64,000 bases of DNA from Marchantia polymorpha subsp. ruderalis. Taxonomy: Eukaryota > Streptophyta > Marchantiopsida > Marchantiales > Marchantiaceae. Numbering within the stretch: the first letter of the stretch is position 1; every line of letters begins with the position of its first letter. The stretch lies in assembly GCA_037833965.1 (NCBI GenBank), contig AP031355.1, positions 23,523,501 through 23,587,500 on the forward strand, read 5' to 3'. The notes beneath the pieces are model-generated. The model was given only the letters and a program-made list of their open reading frames with translations. It did not search any database and was not told the DNA's origin. Below, in pieces: positions 24,854 through 36,700 of the stretch. The position numbers and the translations under genes are program-made.

Positions 24854-26880
24854 GACGTTTTGATTGAGGACAGATTTATTCGAGGATTCTTTGGGTCACT
24901 CCCTCTAGACCCTTATCTGGAGAATGACATATCCCTTCATTCTGGTCCGTTCATTCTTCTTTAGCTTAAGTCCAATACCGCAATTGAATATAGGGATAGG
25001 AGGCTCCGGTCCCACGTCGAGTCTCCAGTGGAGAAACTCTTCGAGGTACCCTCATGTACTTGATAATACAAAGAGCAGATTATCGTTCATGAAAAAAAGT
25101 ATCGATAGCCGTAGCATTCGATCAAAATGCTTCATTTCGTCTCTTCTCTTTTGTCTGTGAGCCATTTTCCACTATTTCTAGTTAGCATGTGCCCAAGTAA
25201 CAGTCAGGTTGGCCCAGCTTCGGACCTCTAGTTTGGGAAAACTATCTTACTGCGTGCAGTATAAGAAGAACACGTCCTAAACTTTGTGTCGCAGGATGTG
25301 GTGTACGGAGATGAGATCCTCCATTGGACTCCGTGTCCGATCTAACATCGGGTTGTGAATAGCAACTCGAATTATCTTGGAAATGTAATTGAGATCCGAA
25401 TACGATGGATCCCTGCAGTGTTAACGTCTAAGTATTCTGGGTTTATGAAACGTTCTCGTACTTTCACTCGACTGCACCAACACTTTTTTTCCACTTGAGA
25501 CCACTGCGTCAGGATTGACACAATTGTCAACATTGCTCTGTTTCTTCGACCCTTCGTGTACAGGTGCACAGTGGAACTGTCCGTCAGCATGTTCGTCATG
25601 AACTATGGCATCAGTATTTTTGGTTAGCCGTTTCGTCAGTCTTCGAGACAAGACTCTCGTGCGAGGTTCCCGCCCTTATCTGTAGTGCCTCTAATGGTCA
25701 CACATATTGACTTATACTGTGCCTCGGGGTCGGAATGATTCAAATGGAAGCCTTGGTCATACTTAGTCAATGCACAATGACCGATTATTTTTTCTCTCAG
25801 TTTCTTTTTTCTGACAGACCTACAATCCAGGTGCGATTTACGAGCACTTATCTCTCTTCACTTTCTGGATTTGAACGTTTTTTTGCGCACCTCTCGTAAA
25901 AGCTATGTCAGCCTTTGAGGATAGTACCGTGGACTTCATGAATGCCACAGTGCAGAGTCAGAGCACTCTTGTAACGTTTGCAGTGGCACAACACTATGTC
26001 GACCAACAAGCTAGTGGATTACAACATCATGACGTCTGACCGTCAAAATTTGATACTAAAGAAGTGTAGCAAAAGACGCGAATGATTTTATGATTCCCGA
26101 TCGCATCCTAATACGATTGAATATGAGTAAGTAATATTAGTAGCCTTCTACAATCTGATCGTTCAGTTTTGCAAGTTTCGTGTTATACACTGTGCACTGG
26201 GCGCTCTTTTCGACAATGTTTGCCTGGAACGTTTTGAGGTGAATCGAGGTCGCCTCAGATCGTCGACCTCGTCCATGGCAATGGTCACCTCGCAACAAGC
26301 AGCAGGAATGTTCTGAGAAAAGACACGAAGTAGGACCGCGTGAGTGTTTGAGAGCTGAGAGTGAAAGCCAGTGCCGGCATGTGAAGAACTTGGCACATAA
26401 TTTACGTATGAGCTCGAAGTCATTTAAAATCACTAAAAAACGTAGACTCGCAAAAGAATACACTGAATGAAGGATTAGATTCCGTCATCTGTATGCAGAT
26501 AATGCTCTTTATCACCCAACACGTAATCCAATAGAAGAAAGAGTATCTGAAATGTCGAAGCCATCTACAACATTTCAGGAAATAATTTTCCTACTCCACC
26601 ACGTTCGACCACAGGAACCCTGATTTCAAAGCAACACTCCTTGGCCATAGCCCAATTTGAAGCACAAAAATCTCACCATCTAATGAAGCAAAACGAAATT
26701 TCTAGCTGGAAATAATTCTTTCCTGTTCGGCATTCTCTGAGGATATATATACAAGCAATAATAGACTGATACGATTTTCGTGATCGAGCAGATTCGTCTC
26801 TTCCTCCTGTACAATCTCGTGCTAGATTTTGCTTAGCTTGACCTAGAAAATTTGGAGTTGCAGGTGGTCGACTGATCATT
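24854..26880. other. Intergenic, no supported gene
   Basis: The region between two convergent genes (the plastid protein on plus, CHIP on minus). Short frames on both strands lack domains. No repeat or RNA gene recognised. Confidence 0.5.
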
Positions 26881-28338
26881 CTACGTCCTGTAAGCCCACC
26901 CGTGCTCAGCCAGAAAGGATTGAACCGCATCTCTGACTGCCAAGTTGGGAAAAATCTGTTGCGGTGAAAGAGGTGCCCTTGAAATCGGATCGAAGTGACC
27001 GACCTTCTTCAAATGCTCATTTAGCGCAGCCCTTTCGTAGGTTATGCCGCTGGGAGTCATAACGGGGTCTCTGAAAATCTCCATGGTTATCGTGCAGCAC
27101 AGATGATCGGGAACCTCCCCAGAGATGTCGGGAGCTGCAACTTTGTCGAACAGATCGTCGAGAGCTTTGGATCTGCGCTCGTATAGTTCAGTCGTCCTCA
27201 GAAGTTCTTGTCCGGCCTTGCCCTGTTGCAGTCTCACCATTTCCTTGAAAACCTTGAAAACATCATAAATCGTGTAGGAGGTTTTGTCCTCGTCCCAGCT
27301 GCGGCTGCTGCTGCTGGCTGCCTTCGTCTCATCCTCTGCTGCTGTTTTCAGAAGCTTATCGACGCGAAGCTGCAGAGACTTTCGACGCTGCAAAGAGAAC
27401 TTATTATTCAAGGGATCGAATCGTGCTGGCTCTGTACTCCTCCTTCGCTCTGGTTTGCTTTCCCCGATGCCATGATTCCCTGAGGTTCCCTCGACTCGTT
27501 TTCCACCCTCCTCTCCTGCAAGCTCACATGTTCGCTCCTCAGCCTCCTCCTCCACCTCCTGCTGCTGCTCATGTTTATGCTCGTCCGCTTGCTCGTGCTC
27601 GTGCTCGTGCTCCTCAGTCTGTCCATAGATTGGAGGGTACAGACTGCCTCCATCTCTACGTCCATCGACTTCAACTCCCGGAGCACCGCAATGTTCTTCC
27701 CCGAGTCCAGAACTACCCTCATCCTCGTCAGTTGTGGGGAGTCTAATTCGTTCTTCCCCTTCCTGGGGCTTGCAATCTCGCCAATCCTGCAGCTGTTCCG
27801 AGGAGGGATCGAGGAACTCGAAGGGAGTCATGACGCTGGTGATTTCCTTCAGCTTGCTCTGGTTGTCGAGATACAAGAGATGGTGCAGATACGACTGCAG
27901 CTGGTTCTGCTGCTGGCGTCTGGCGGTGGCGCTATCCTCCCACTGCGTGTACCGAGCCTTGGCCAGCTCCTGCCAGATCTCCTCCACCATGTAGCTGGTG
28001 CCGGCGGTGACTCCTCGGCCGAGATCCAAAGCCTTTTCGAGCTCGGCCACCGCTCGCCCGTACTGCTGGTGGTGAAGCAGGGCCAATCCCAGCATGTAAT
28101 GGCCTTTCACGGATTTATTGTCGAGCTCCAGAGCTTTACGGCAGTCGGCTTCCACCTTCTCCCACTCATTGCGCTTGCGCTCGCACAGAGCTCGGTTGGT
28201 CCAGTAGACGGGCACCTGCGGGCACAGCGCTATGGCCTCCGTGTACGCCTCGATGGCCGCCCCGAGCTTCTCCTTTTTGAAGTAGATGTTGCCTTGCTTC
28301 TTCGCCGCCTCCGCCTGCTTCTCGCTCGAGTTCGCCAT
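26881..28338 (-). CDS. CHIP: CHIP-type E3 ubiquitin ligase / Hsp70-Hsp90 co-chaperone (TPR + U-box) with expanded linker
   Basis: 485 residues, single exon. Residues ~5-110 hold three TPR motifs (QGNIYFKKEKLGAAIEAYTE, VYWTNRALCERKRNEW, GHYMLGLALLHHQQYGRAVA), which in CHIP clamp the EEVD tails of Hsp70/Hsp90. The helical segment about 115-155 follows (VEEIWQELAKARYTQWEDSA). The U-box is at ~405-480 (EVPDHLCCTITMEIFRDPVM, SGITYERAALNEHLKKVGHF), which recruits the E2 enzyme; both ends align fully with plant and animal CHIP. Known CHIPs have about 280-300 residues. Here ~200 extra residues (about 165-375) sit between helix and U-box, acidic and repetitive (EHEHEHEQADEHKHEQQQ). The ATG at 28338 has a good context, but the frame stays open to 28938 with another ATG at 28794, so a longer form is possible. 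Cytosolic protein quality control is the expected role. Confidence 0.92.
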   Translation of the reverse strand: MANSSEKQAEAAKKQGNIYFKKEKLGAAIEAYTEAIALCPQVPVYWTNRALCERKRNEWEKVEADCRKALELDNKSVKGHYMLGLALLHHQQYGRAVAELEKALDLGRGVTAGTSYMVEEIWQELAKARYTQWEDSATARRQQQNQLQSYLHHLLYLDNQSKLKEITSVMTPFEFLDPSSEQLQDWRDCKPQEGEERIRLPTTDEDEGSSGLGEEHCGAPGVEVDGRRDGGSLYPPIYGQTEEHEHEHEQADEHKHEQQQEVEEEAEERTCELAGEEGGKRVEGTSGNHGIGESKPERRRSTEPARFDPLNNKFSLQRRKSLQLRVDKLLKTAAEDETKAASSSSRSWDEDKTSYTIYDVFKVFKEMVRLQQGKAGQELLRTTELYERRSKALDDLFDKVAAPDISGEVPDHLCCTITMEIFRDPVMTPSGITYERAALNEHLKKVGHFDPISRAPLSPQQIFPNLAVRDAVQSFLAEHGWAYRT

Positions 28339-29138
28339 CCCTGCGCTCTTCTCCTCCTCTCCTCTCTGATCCCAATCCTTTGCGACCCTGTCCAATTCCA
28401 AGAGCAGATCACTCGAATCAGAACGCTGCGAATTCGCCGACTCTGATCTACAACGACCCACCGAACGATGCGGTCGAGCTTTGGACCTGCAAATGTTGCT
28501 ACCCTGATTGTGATTGAGCCCACCGATCGCAGGAGCGGAAGAAGTGTCGAGGGGCAGGGCAGGGGAGAAGAGACGAACGACCGGGTCAGAAGTCGGGTCG
28601 AGCAAAGCGCGAGGTGCGACTGAGGCAATTGACAATTGCGCCAGCGAGAGATGTCCTCCGATCACAGAAACGTCTTCGACACTCGCCACATGTGCACAGC
28701 CGTCGAGGCCAAGAAATTCGCAGCCGCTTGAGCTGTACCGAGAGAAAGCGCACACGTAGAGCTCACGAGGAATTCCAACAAACAGCAGACGCATCACACA
28801 TGGAAAGCTGACAAATCCAGCGAGCGGACATTCGGCGACCGCTCGCCATGCCGTGCAGAGCAGGGGAAGACAACCGCGAGAGACTTGTGACGAATTCCAC
28901 ACGAACCCACCTGTGGATCTTGTTTGTGCTTCAATCAAGCCAGAAGAATTGTCGAGCCTTTCCTCGTGTCGTGTTTGGGTGGCTTCGGGGCCGAGGAGAA
29001 CGAACAGGTCAACTCGTTTGCTTATTGGGCTCTCGCGCTGAGGTCAGCGCATCACTCTGCTGCTGCCACTCTGATCCGATGAGTCGACATGCACACGGGC
29101 CTCTCCCTATCTCCTTCACCGAGCTCCTCGTCCTCGTG
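28339..29138. other. Upstream region / leader of the CHIP gene
   Basis: GC-rich. The CHIP frame remains open through 28938 on the minus strand, with an in-frame ATG at 28794 that would add 152 residues without a recognised domain. I treat it as 5' leader, with an N-terminally extended form as the alternative. Confidence 0.45.
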
Positions 29139-29684
29139 TCAATGGTGTGAGCAATAGCATCCCGCAGCGCGTCCGAATCTGACACCCGGAGGGAGGGAGG
29201 CATCTTCTGTGGGGATGAAGAAGAATAAGAAATTCGGCCACTTCGGCCATCGCTCTACCTCCTTCTCCCCCCGCCGCTGTACTACTGCGGTTCGCTGCTC
29301 CAACTTCCCACAGCGAGTTGGTGGGCCGAATCTCGCCGAGTCGCTGGCCATGGCTATCTCTGGAGGTCGAGCTTCTCGTCGTATATGGAGTGCCTTCCAT
29401 CTGGACACCATCCTCGCCTTCCGGGTGCCAAAATAAATTGTTCTCTGACCTTCAGTCTGGAGGAAACCGACCCTCGTCTTGCCCTGCAGTGGTGCCCTCC
29501 CCCGTCCCCAGACGGAGAACCAGCTGCGAGCCTCGGAATCAGTGAAGAGCGCGTAGATCGTTGATGGGTGTTCAGAAGTGTAAACATTCCATGAAGCTGT
29601 GAGCTCCGGAATCTGCAAGAGAAGTCTTCCCTTGCCATGCGGCCACCGTTTCCAGGCATCGGCCGAGAGAGCACAGTCTCCCAT
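29139..29684 (-). CDS. Hypothetical open frame, doubtful
   Basis: A 181-codon ATG-started frame, divergent in composition from random (WKRWPHGKGRLLLQIPEL, then WNVYTSEHPSTIYALFTD). A TATA-like ATAAATAC lies on the same strand at about 29718-29727, some 40 bases upstream of the ATG. I do not recognise a family and see no domain. It lies upstream of CHIP on the same strand, so it could instead be part of a long CHIP leader or promoter. Confidence 0.22.
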   Translation of the reverse strand: MGDCALSADAWKRWPHGKGRLLLQIPELTASWNVYTSEHPSTIYALFTDSEARSWFSVWGRGRAPLQGKTRVGFLQTEGQRTIYFGTRKARMVSRWKALHIRREARPPEIAMASDSARFGPPTRCGKLEQRTAVVQRRGEKEVERWPKWPNFLFFFIPTEDASLPPGVRFGRAAGCYCSHH

Positions 29685-32275
29685 ACCCTGTCGTCGGGAT
29701 GGACGACGGATGACGCATGTATTTATCGATTTCGACGTTGTGCGTTTTTATTCGTTCATGAGTTCGTCGATAACTTGGAGATGGAGGATTCGTGGCGTTG
29801 ATTGGTGTGTCACCGTTCCATTGAATATTGCACGCTTCGACAAATGCGTTTCGTGCAAATGTTCGTGAGAAGATTGTCACAAATGACAATCTTCCAATTG
29901 GCTTCACGATGGTCGAGATAATATGAGGGTGGTGGTCAGGTCCTAGATCAACATGGGTCCAGGTCTACTTCTGTGAAATGGCTGTGGACCCACTCTTGAC
30001 CGCACGGACGCACGCACAAGGAGGAAGAATGTTCACAATCCGAGCATCTAAAGCGGTGCAAGTGGGGCTGCGCTGGGCTGGCAAGGTTTTCCTTTTCCTC
30101 TTTTTGACCAGAGTGGGGGTCACTGGCGGCTGCTCTTTATGTCGATGGTACAGGTCGGTGGTGAGCTTATGCTAAGGAATGCACGAAATACCTATCACAG
30201 TCCATGGAGTTTTATTGGACTGTACCATGATAGACCAGACAAGGCAGACAGTCCAGCAAACACTTGCGGAGACACGAGGAGAAAGGCTTCAGGACATTCG
30301 ATGGTTCGAGATCTGGAATGGACTTGAAATGGTAAAGACTTCAAGTGAAATGAAACGAAGCTTGCGAAGTATTGTAGAGTTTCCATCATACCAAGAGCTA
30401 CGGATGGATGCATCGAGCATACGATCAAGTGAGTTGATTGATTCCCCAAATTCATAATCTATCATGCAAGGAACTTTGCTTGGGGTCCCGGAGATCAGCA
30501 GCCAGTCGACATGAGTTCCAACATATGCACAAGAGAAGTCACTTCATAGACAGAGGAAGGGTCAAAGAGGCAGACAACGTGCAAGTTAGTTGTCTCAGGA
30601 GAAACAAGGAAATGCGAACATTGATTGAAGGTCAGTGAGGCAGCCCGACAACCTTCTCTTGACCTTCCGTCCGTGGTCAGCCAGATTTCGCCACACAAGA
30701 ATGTACGCTTGGCTTATTCTGTCCGGCAGGAATCTCCTGAACTTTTCGTGACTCATGCAAAGGCACCGGTTTGGTGAGCTGAAATCGGGACAGTCCATTC
30801 AGTAGCAAGCAGCTTGTTGCTGAATTTGGTTATGCTGCTGCCCTGAGACCGACGAATCATTCGGATCAGATTCCTGCACCGAGACCGCAATCCAGCCAGC
30901 CAGTGCCTAGAAAGAATTTCCCTTAGCTTTTCCAATCATGTAGAGTCTATACTAGCTTCACTAATGAAGCTCGATACCAAAGGAAGGACAATCTCAACCA
31001 TCGGACAACCCTCAGATCCAAGCATCCTCCTGGAATCCCTCATCAAACCTCAACTCGAACGAAATCGAACAAACCTCACTGGCCTCGCTCGCAGTCCTGA
31101 AGACTGCATGAAGCATCGATTCCGATACGAACCACTCGCAGAGCAGCATCAGCAGCATCATACTGCTGGAAGGAAGACTTCTCCCATCCTAACCAATGCC
31201 TCGAAAATGTGAAGGGAAGCCAATCGCAGTGGAGTGAATTGTATTGTATTGTATTGAATCGAATCGAATTGAATTGAATTGAAGTGAAGTGAATTGAAGT
31301 GAAGTGAAGTGGAATGAGATGAAATGGAATCGGTGCACAAGGTCAGTTAGTCGGGTAGCGAGCTGAGAAATCAAGTGCATGAATTTACGGAGCCTCGACA
31401 CATTCATGAACCCGCCAACGACCGACGAACCAATCAGGCAGCAGGAGAAGGAGAAGGAGAAGGAAAAGGAAGAGGATGAGACAAAGGACAGAAAGCACAT
31501 GACGCCACGAAGGACTTTTTGCCAACACGGACGCAGCGAGCATTCGGAACCAGAAGAAGAAGAAGAAGAAGAAGACGGCGAGCGAGCATTCAGCGAACAC
31601 ACTCACTGCCCGGACGGACCATCATCGTCACGCACGTTGAAAATGACCTGCTGTCTCATCAGCCCGGCCACGCCACATCACGCTAGCACGCAACCTCCAG
31701 CCGACGCGTGGGTGCAGCTTACTCGACCGAGGCCTGCCGGGCCACCACGTGTGCACACCGGTCCTCTCGAGAAAAGCGACCACCCCCTATTTCCCGAAAA
31801 GGACCAAACGGGGCGGGAAACCGGTCTTCGTCCCCCCCCCCCCCGGGTCGGGGATCGCTGTCGTCGAGGACGACGACTGCTCGAGGGAGCGACAAATTGG
31901 AGGGCGAGCGAGCGAGCGAGCGAGCGCGAGAGTGGGAGCAGTTGGTTCGTTCGGCTCGAGATTGGATTCTCGGGCAAGCAAGCAAGCAAGCGAGAGAGGA
32001 GAGCTGTGAGCGCATCGGGGGAGAAGAGCAAGTAGAGGAGGAGGCGTGCGCCAACGCACTTGCGCCGATGGTGCGGGCGGGCGGGCGTGCGAAATCGGCC
32101 CCCGGCGCAGCGCGCTGGGTTTCACGCCTCTTTGTCGCCATGGCGTACGACGCACACGTTTCCCCGGCTGTCGATGCCCGGCTGCCACTGTACCACCTGC
32201 TGCCTGCTGCCCCCACTCAGCCAGCCAGCCAGCCAGCCAGCCCTCCATCCATCCATCCTCTCTCCCGCCTCGTCG
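29685..32275. other. Intergenic with many simple repeats; promoter region of the LURP-one gene
   Basis: No supported gene. It contains a short perfect hairpin at 29869-29894 (11-bp arms), a pentanucleotide array at 31226-31330, GAGAAG/GAA repeats at 31443-31475 and 31555-31576, a C14 tract near 31833-31846, GCGA repeats near 31903-31926 and GCAA repeats near 31974-31991. The purine and tetranucleotide tracts crowd toward the TATA box at 32276. Confidence 0.5.
31226..31330. repeat. Pentanucleotide array (GAATT/GAAGT/GTATT variants)
   Basis: About 20 units of period 5 that drift from TGTAT through GAATC, GAATT and GAAGT to GAAAT/GGAAT, so the array has mutated stepwise along its length. Intergenic, about 950 bases before the LURP-one TATA box. 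Confidence 0.9.
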
Positions 32276-32281
32276 TATAAG
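32276..32281 (+). promoter_or_regulatory. TATA box of the LURP-one-related gene
   Basis: TATAAG in GTCGTATAAGTCC, flanked upstream by CCAG/CATC repeats. It predicts transcription from about 32305-32310, giving a leader of ~200 bases before the ATG at 32512. Confidence 0.6.
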
Positions 32282-32511
32282 TCCGTCCCTGCCCCCTCCG
32301 GTCTCACTCCAAGAGCCTTTCATTCATCGCATCAGACACACAGCAGCCCTCAGCGCACAGTCAAGTCCCACAAGCAGGCGCAGTCGCAGAGACATCGCAG
32401 TCGTCGAGGGCCGCTCGAGGATTGTCGTCGTCGTCGTCGAAGGAAAGGCGAGGAAAGGCGAGGAAATTGAGCGCAGCCTCTGCAGGCAAAATAGGTTCCA
32501 GAAGCTCGAGG

Positions 32512-33779
32512 ATGTCGGGGTACCCGCCGCACGGGGGATATGGCGGGGACCCTTACGGCTACGGGGAGTCGGGGGGATGCATAAACACTGGCGGCTACGG
32601 GCGAGAAGGCAGGTATGGGCAGTCGGGGTGCATCGTCGACAACGGAGGGTACGGGGGGCACGGGGGGCACGGGAGATATGGGCATTCCGGGGGATGCATT
32701 GACACGGGCGAGTATGGCAGCCGATACGGGCACTCGGGCGGAGGGTGCATCGACACGGGCGAGTACGAGACGGGCCGATACGGCATGGGCATGGGGCGCA
32801 TGACCCACTACGCCGAGCCCAGCGGCAGCGGGTACAGCGTGGGCATGGCGAATGCCGCCGTCTCCGTGCCTCCCGTGGTCAGCCCTTCCTTCTGCGTGCC
32901 GTACATGGCGCAGTTCCTCATCGAGCAGAAGGTGATGACTCTGAGCTCGGGCCGCTTCGTCATCGCCGACGGCCAGGGCCGTCTGCTCTTCGACGTCGAG
33001 AGCAAAATGTTCGGCATCCACACCAAGCGCATCCTGCGCGACTCCAAGGGCATCCCTCTCGTGCTGCTCAAGAAAATGGTCCGTGCTGCACATTTGACTG
33101 CCTGTTCATCGCTTTCAATTCCCATATTTGTTTTGCTTCTCGAGGCTCTAAATTAAGCCTGCCAGCAGAATCAGCTCATCTCACTCCTCAGCATGGGAGT
33201 GATTTTCGAGCTGTAATTGGCTGACTGATTGATTGATTGATTGACTGATTGACTGACTGACGGGCTTCTCTTCTCTTGGCTGGACAGAACGTGACTCTGC
33301 ACGACAGATGGGAAGCGTATCGGGGCGATGATTCTCACGACAGTAATCTGCTGTTCATCATGAAGAAATCGTCCATCTATCAAATGAAGCCGTCGTTCGA
33401 TATCTACCTCTCGGCGAACACAGCGCTCACGAGGCCCGACTTCACTCTGAAAGGAGACTTCTATCAACATAGCTACACGGTTTTCTTCCACCACACGCCC
33501 ATCGCTGAGGTATGGTCCATCGCCTCGCTTGTCTTTCTTCCAGCTGTGCTGTAATGTTCGGACTCGAGTCGCACTGCAAAGAGCTCAGAATTCTTACTCG
33601 GTCTGGGCTCTTGGTTGTGGAATCAACAGGCGAGCAAGAAGATCAATGTGCAGTCGGTGTTCGCTGGCAAAGATCAGTACGGGGTGACGGTGTTTCCCGG
33701 TGTGGACCATGCGTTTATCGCGTCGCTCATCGTCATCGTAGATCAGATTCAGCAGGACGACACTGGATCGAGCAAGTGA
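32512..33779 (+). CDS. LURP-one-related (LOR) protein with Gly/Tyr/Cys-rich N-terminal repeats
   Basis: Three exons, 32512-33078, 33288-33509 and 33630-33779, joined at phase-0 GT-AG introns, encode 312 residues. Residues 1-115 are low-complexity Gly/Tyr/His with four imperfect cysteine units (GGCINTG, SGCIVDNG, GGCIDTGEY, GGCIDTGEY). Residues ~125-308 are a complete LURP-one domain: YMAQFLIEQKVMTLSSGRFV, LLFDVESKMFGIHTKRILRD, HDRWEAYRGD, DFTLKGDFYQHSYTVF and DQYGVTVFPGVDHAFIASLI. LOR proteins have a tubby-like 12-strand beta barrel around a central helix. Arabidopsis LURP1 is needed for defence against oomycetes, but the molecular role is unsettled. Most LORs are ~200-220 residues and lack such an N-terminal extension. 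The first intron carries a TGAT/TGAC tract (33219-33262). The ATG is the first in the long open frame. Confidence 0.93.
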
Positions 33780-36700
33780 GCCGTGCAAGCGTGAGTTCCA
33801 CGTGAGTCCCAGGTGATCCGCTATCACACCTTCATCATCATCATCATCATGAAGAGAAGAGAAGACAAGCAAGGTGGCGACATGCGTGACTATATTTATA
33901 TATCAATCGGACAATCGAGGTGCTGCTTTCTTCCCGTCCAAGCGAAGACGAATATATTCTGAGGATTGGCGGGACATTCTCTTTTCTCGCCTGAAGACGG
34001 ACTCGAGGACTGCGGCCGACGATCGTCACAAAGCACGTCGTTGGCCAACTGAAGCGTGTCATAGCTGTTGTAGGGGAAATGCCATGGGCGTAGAGTTTGC
34101 TCGTGTTCGACGCAGTTAAAAACTTCTTTGATTTTGGAGTTTCTCAGTTTTGTACCATACACAAGCTCATGTACAGGCCCGTGTACCATAGAGATTTCAT
34201 TGACAATTTTGCTAGGTTTTGTTCCACTCTTCAATTGGAGTCATATAATGTATCGATGACTGCACCTGCAGCCACTTCAACGATTTGAGGCGTTTACCAC
34301 CACCATTTGTATTGTCACGAGTTACCTTCATTCTTGAACTTCGTGGCTGTTTGATGCAAGCCGCTTGTGTGCAACCTCCTCTCCCGGTTGCCTTGTTGTT
34401 CGTTGCCTAGCTTTGGCTTCTGAATATTTCCATCATATGCGAAGGGTATTCTGCAATGTCTACAACCGACTGTGGAAATTGGGCATGTATCCGGTGGTTT
34501 CTTACTCATCGATTTGTGCCTGAAATTTGCTGTACGCTAATTTTGATGATGGTTTGTTTTCATGCAATCCACCGATTATTGCACATCAAACCGCGCACGA
34601 GTGTTCTTCGTCAGGGCACATTCTGTCACTAGTATATATTTTTATAAGCAGAAAAAAAACCGCTGTTGGAAACCACTTTATGAATGATCGGTAAAAGGGA
34701 CGAATAATTACATAATAAGAATGAAATAAGAATTTACTGAGATAATTTACTGTATAAAAAATGAAATCGTTAAGTGCGGAGAAAGAGGGAAACATAAATC
34801 GTTAGCTCTCTCGAAGGAAAAATATCAGATAAAATATGGAATAAATATATCCAAATTCCACCGCCTCTGGTCAACAAAGTCCGCACGAATATAAATCCAT
34901 CACTACGCATTTACACGCTGCTGCTTCATCGCACAAGTTGATGTATCCTTCCGTACCAATTATACATCCGCTATGGCCCCTCATCTGTTTCATCATACAT
35001 AGCAACTTTTTCAGAACTAATAAGGTAGTGTAGAGAGAAACTGAAAAGTTTGATTATCTTTTCCACTGTATATGGCAAATTCGTCATGAGCAATTAGATA
35101 ATCTATAGAAGCAGAAGAGAACCAATTGTCGGCCATCCGAAAGCACACAAGGAGAAAGCAGATGGTCAGGACTTGGCCTCCACGTCACGTATGAAAATGC
35201 ATCGGTACAGTACATGAAGAATACACAAAGTCCTTGTCAGAGTAAATTACAACACACTCAGAGTTAAGACGGGTGGCACAGTCACATGACGTGCATGCTT
35301 CGTTGGGTACGCTATCCGTGTCCTGTACGCTAATCACTGCAAGCTGCACAGTGGTCACAGCACAGGAAGCAGTAACCTCATATTAGCGATAGACTGAAAG
35401 TAGGACCATTGAAACCGACGGTGAACATGATCAACGCATGATCCGATTTCATTCTGGACGTCTCCGAGTCACGTTTATGTCAACAACCAGCATCCACATT
35501 GCCTCGGACACGTAGAGTATCCCTACACAAAAATTAGATTACGTACTGTATAGCAATCGTCTGGGCGAAAGCGTTGACGTGTGGGTGGACCGCATTTCTA
35601 CGATCTAAGTCTTCTCGCGCAGCTTTACGATGAGTACAAACAAAAGTTGTTGGAAAACATGTGGAATACTGTTGAAGGATTGTGGCTGTACGTGAGACCC
35701 TCATCGTCCCATAGGAGCGGACATACGGATCTCAGTTTGCGATTATCGCTTGACATCACAAAGGTGTCCTGAGCCCTGCTTTGACGGGTCTTGCAGGTGA
35801 CGGGCGGATTCTGAAAAGTTCGTTGTCTTCATGTACAGTACAGTACATGACGAGCATCGGAGCATCAATCATTCGGAAGCAGAGCAGTTATCGAACGTCG
35901 CGATCGAGAGACAACAGCTGCTTCTTAGGAGCTCTCAGTTCTCTCATCTCTGCTACGCTTGGGAGTGATTTTGTTCTGGAGATATCTGGAAATTTATTTG
36001 TTTCATGCGAGAAATCAGTCGACCGGTCTTTGCAGCAGAGAGAAGTATGTAGACAAATGTGTTCATGACGATCAACATTAGCAAGTTGACAGTGATGTTT
36101 TCCATCATCGAGGTTCTGAATGCGAGCTTCATCACTGGTCTCTAACGTAGGTACAACAGTACGTACAGGTGCGGACGATTTGGAGCTTGGCGCTGACAGA
36201 TCTAGCCCCGAGTCTTGTACACTGTCTTAGACTAGCCGTCTAAAGCACTCCTCTGCCTCAACTTCGACAGTGTGGCCAACAACGAGGGAGCTGTGACCGT
36301 GTGACCCACCTCCCCTTTTTCTCAAGGTTGCAAAAGAATGATGCAGTGGATAATGTTCTGTCGCTGTAAAGTATTGGGTGAGAAGCACGATCTTTGATTT
36401 TTTGATAGTATTAAATTGATGGAAAACGCCTGCTTGGACACCGCATGTAAATCAGGTCAAGGAATCTGCTTTGCCACTCAAAAGTTCATTCTTCAAACAC
36501 CTTTTCCTTCGTCCCGTACAAGCATCCGTATCTCATCCTCGACAGTCGGACATTAAACTGGGTGGCAGCTGGACGGTCCATTGACTGACGTCTCGGCGCA
36601 TAGTGGTACTCGCTACTGCTGACATGCTAGTCATCCACCCCACCAAGGAAAGTCAGTCACCGCCTGCACTACCGACGGTATACCGGGACCAAATGACATG

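Noticed and set aside
27571-28446. 291-codon plus-strand frame opposite CHIP
   Set aside because: Leu/Val-rich mirror of the Glu/Lys-rich CHIP coding strand.
31379-32280. Several long frames across the LURP-one promoter
   Set aside because: They translate simple repeats (GAA, GCGA, GCAA, CCAG), and the TATA box follows them.
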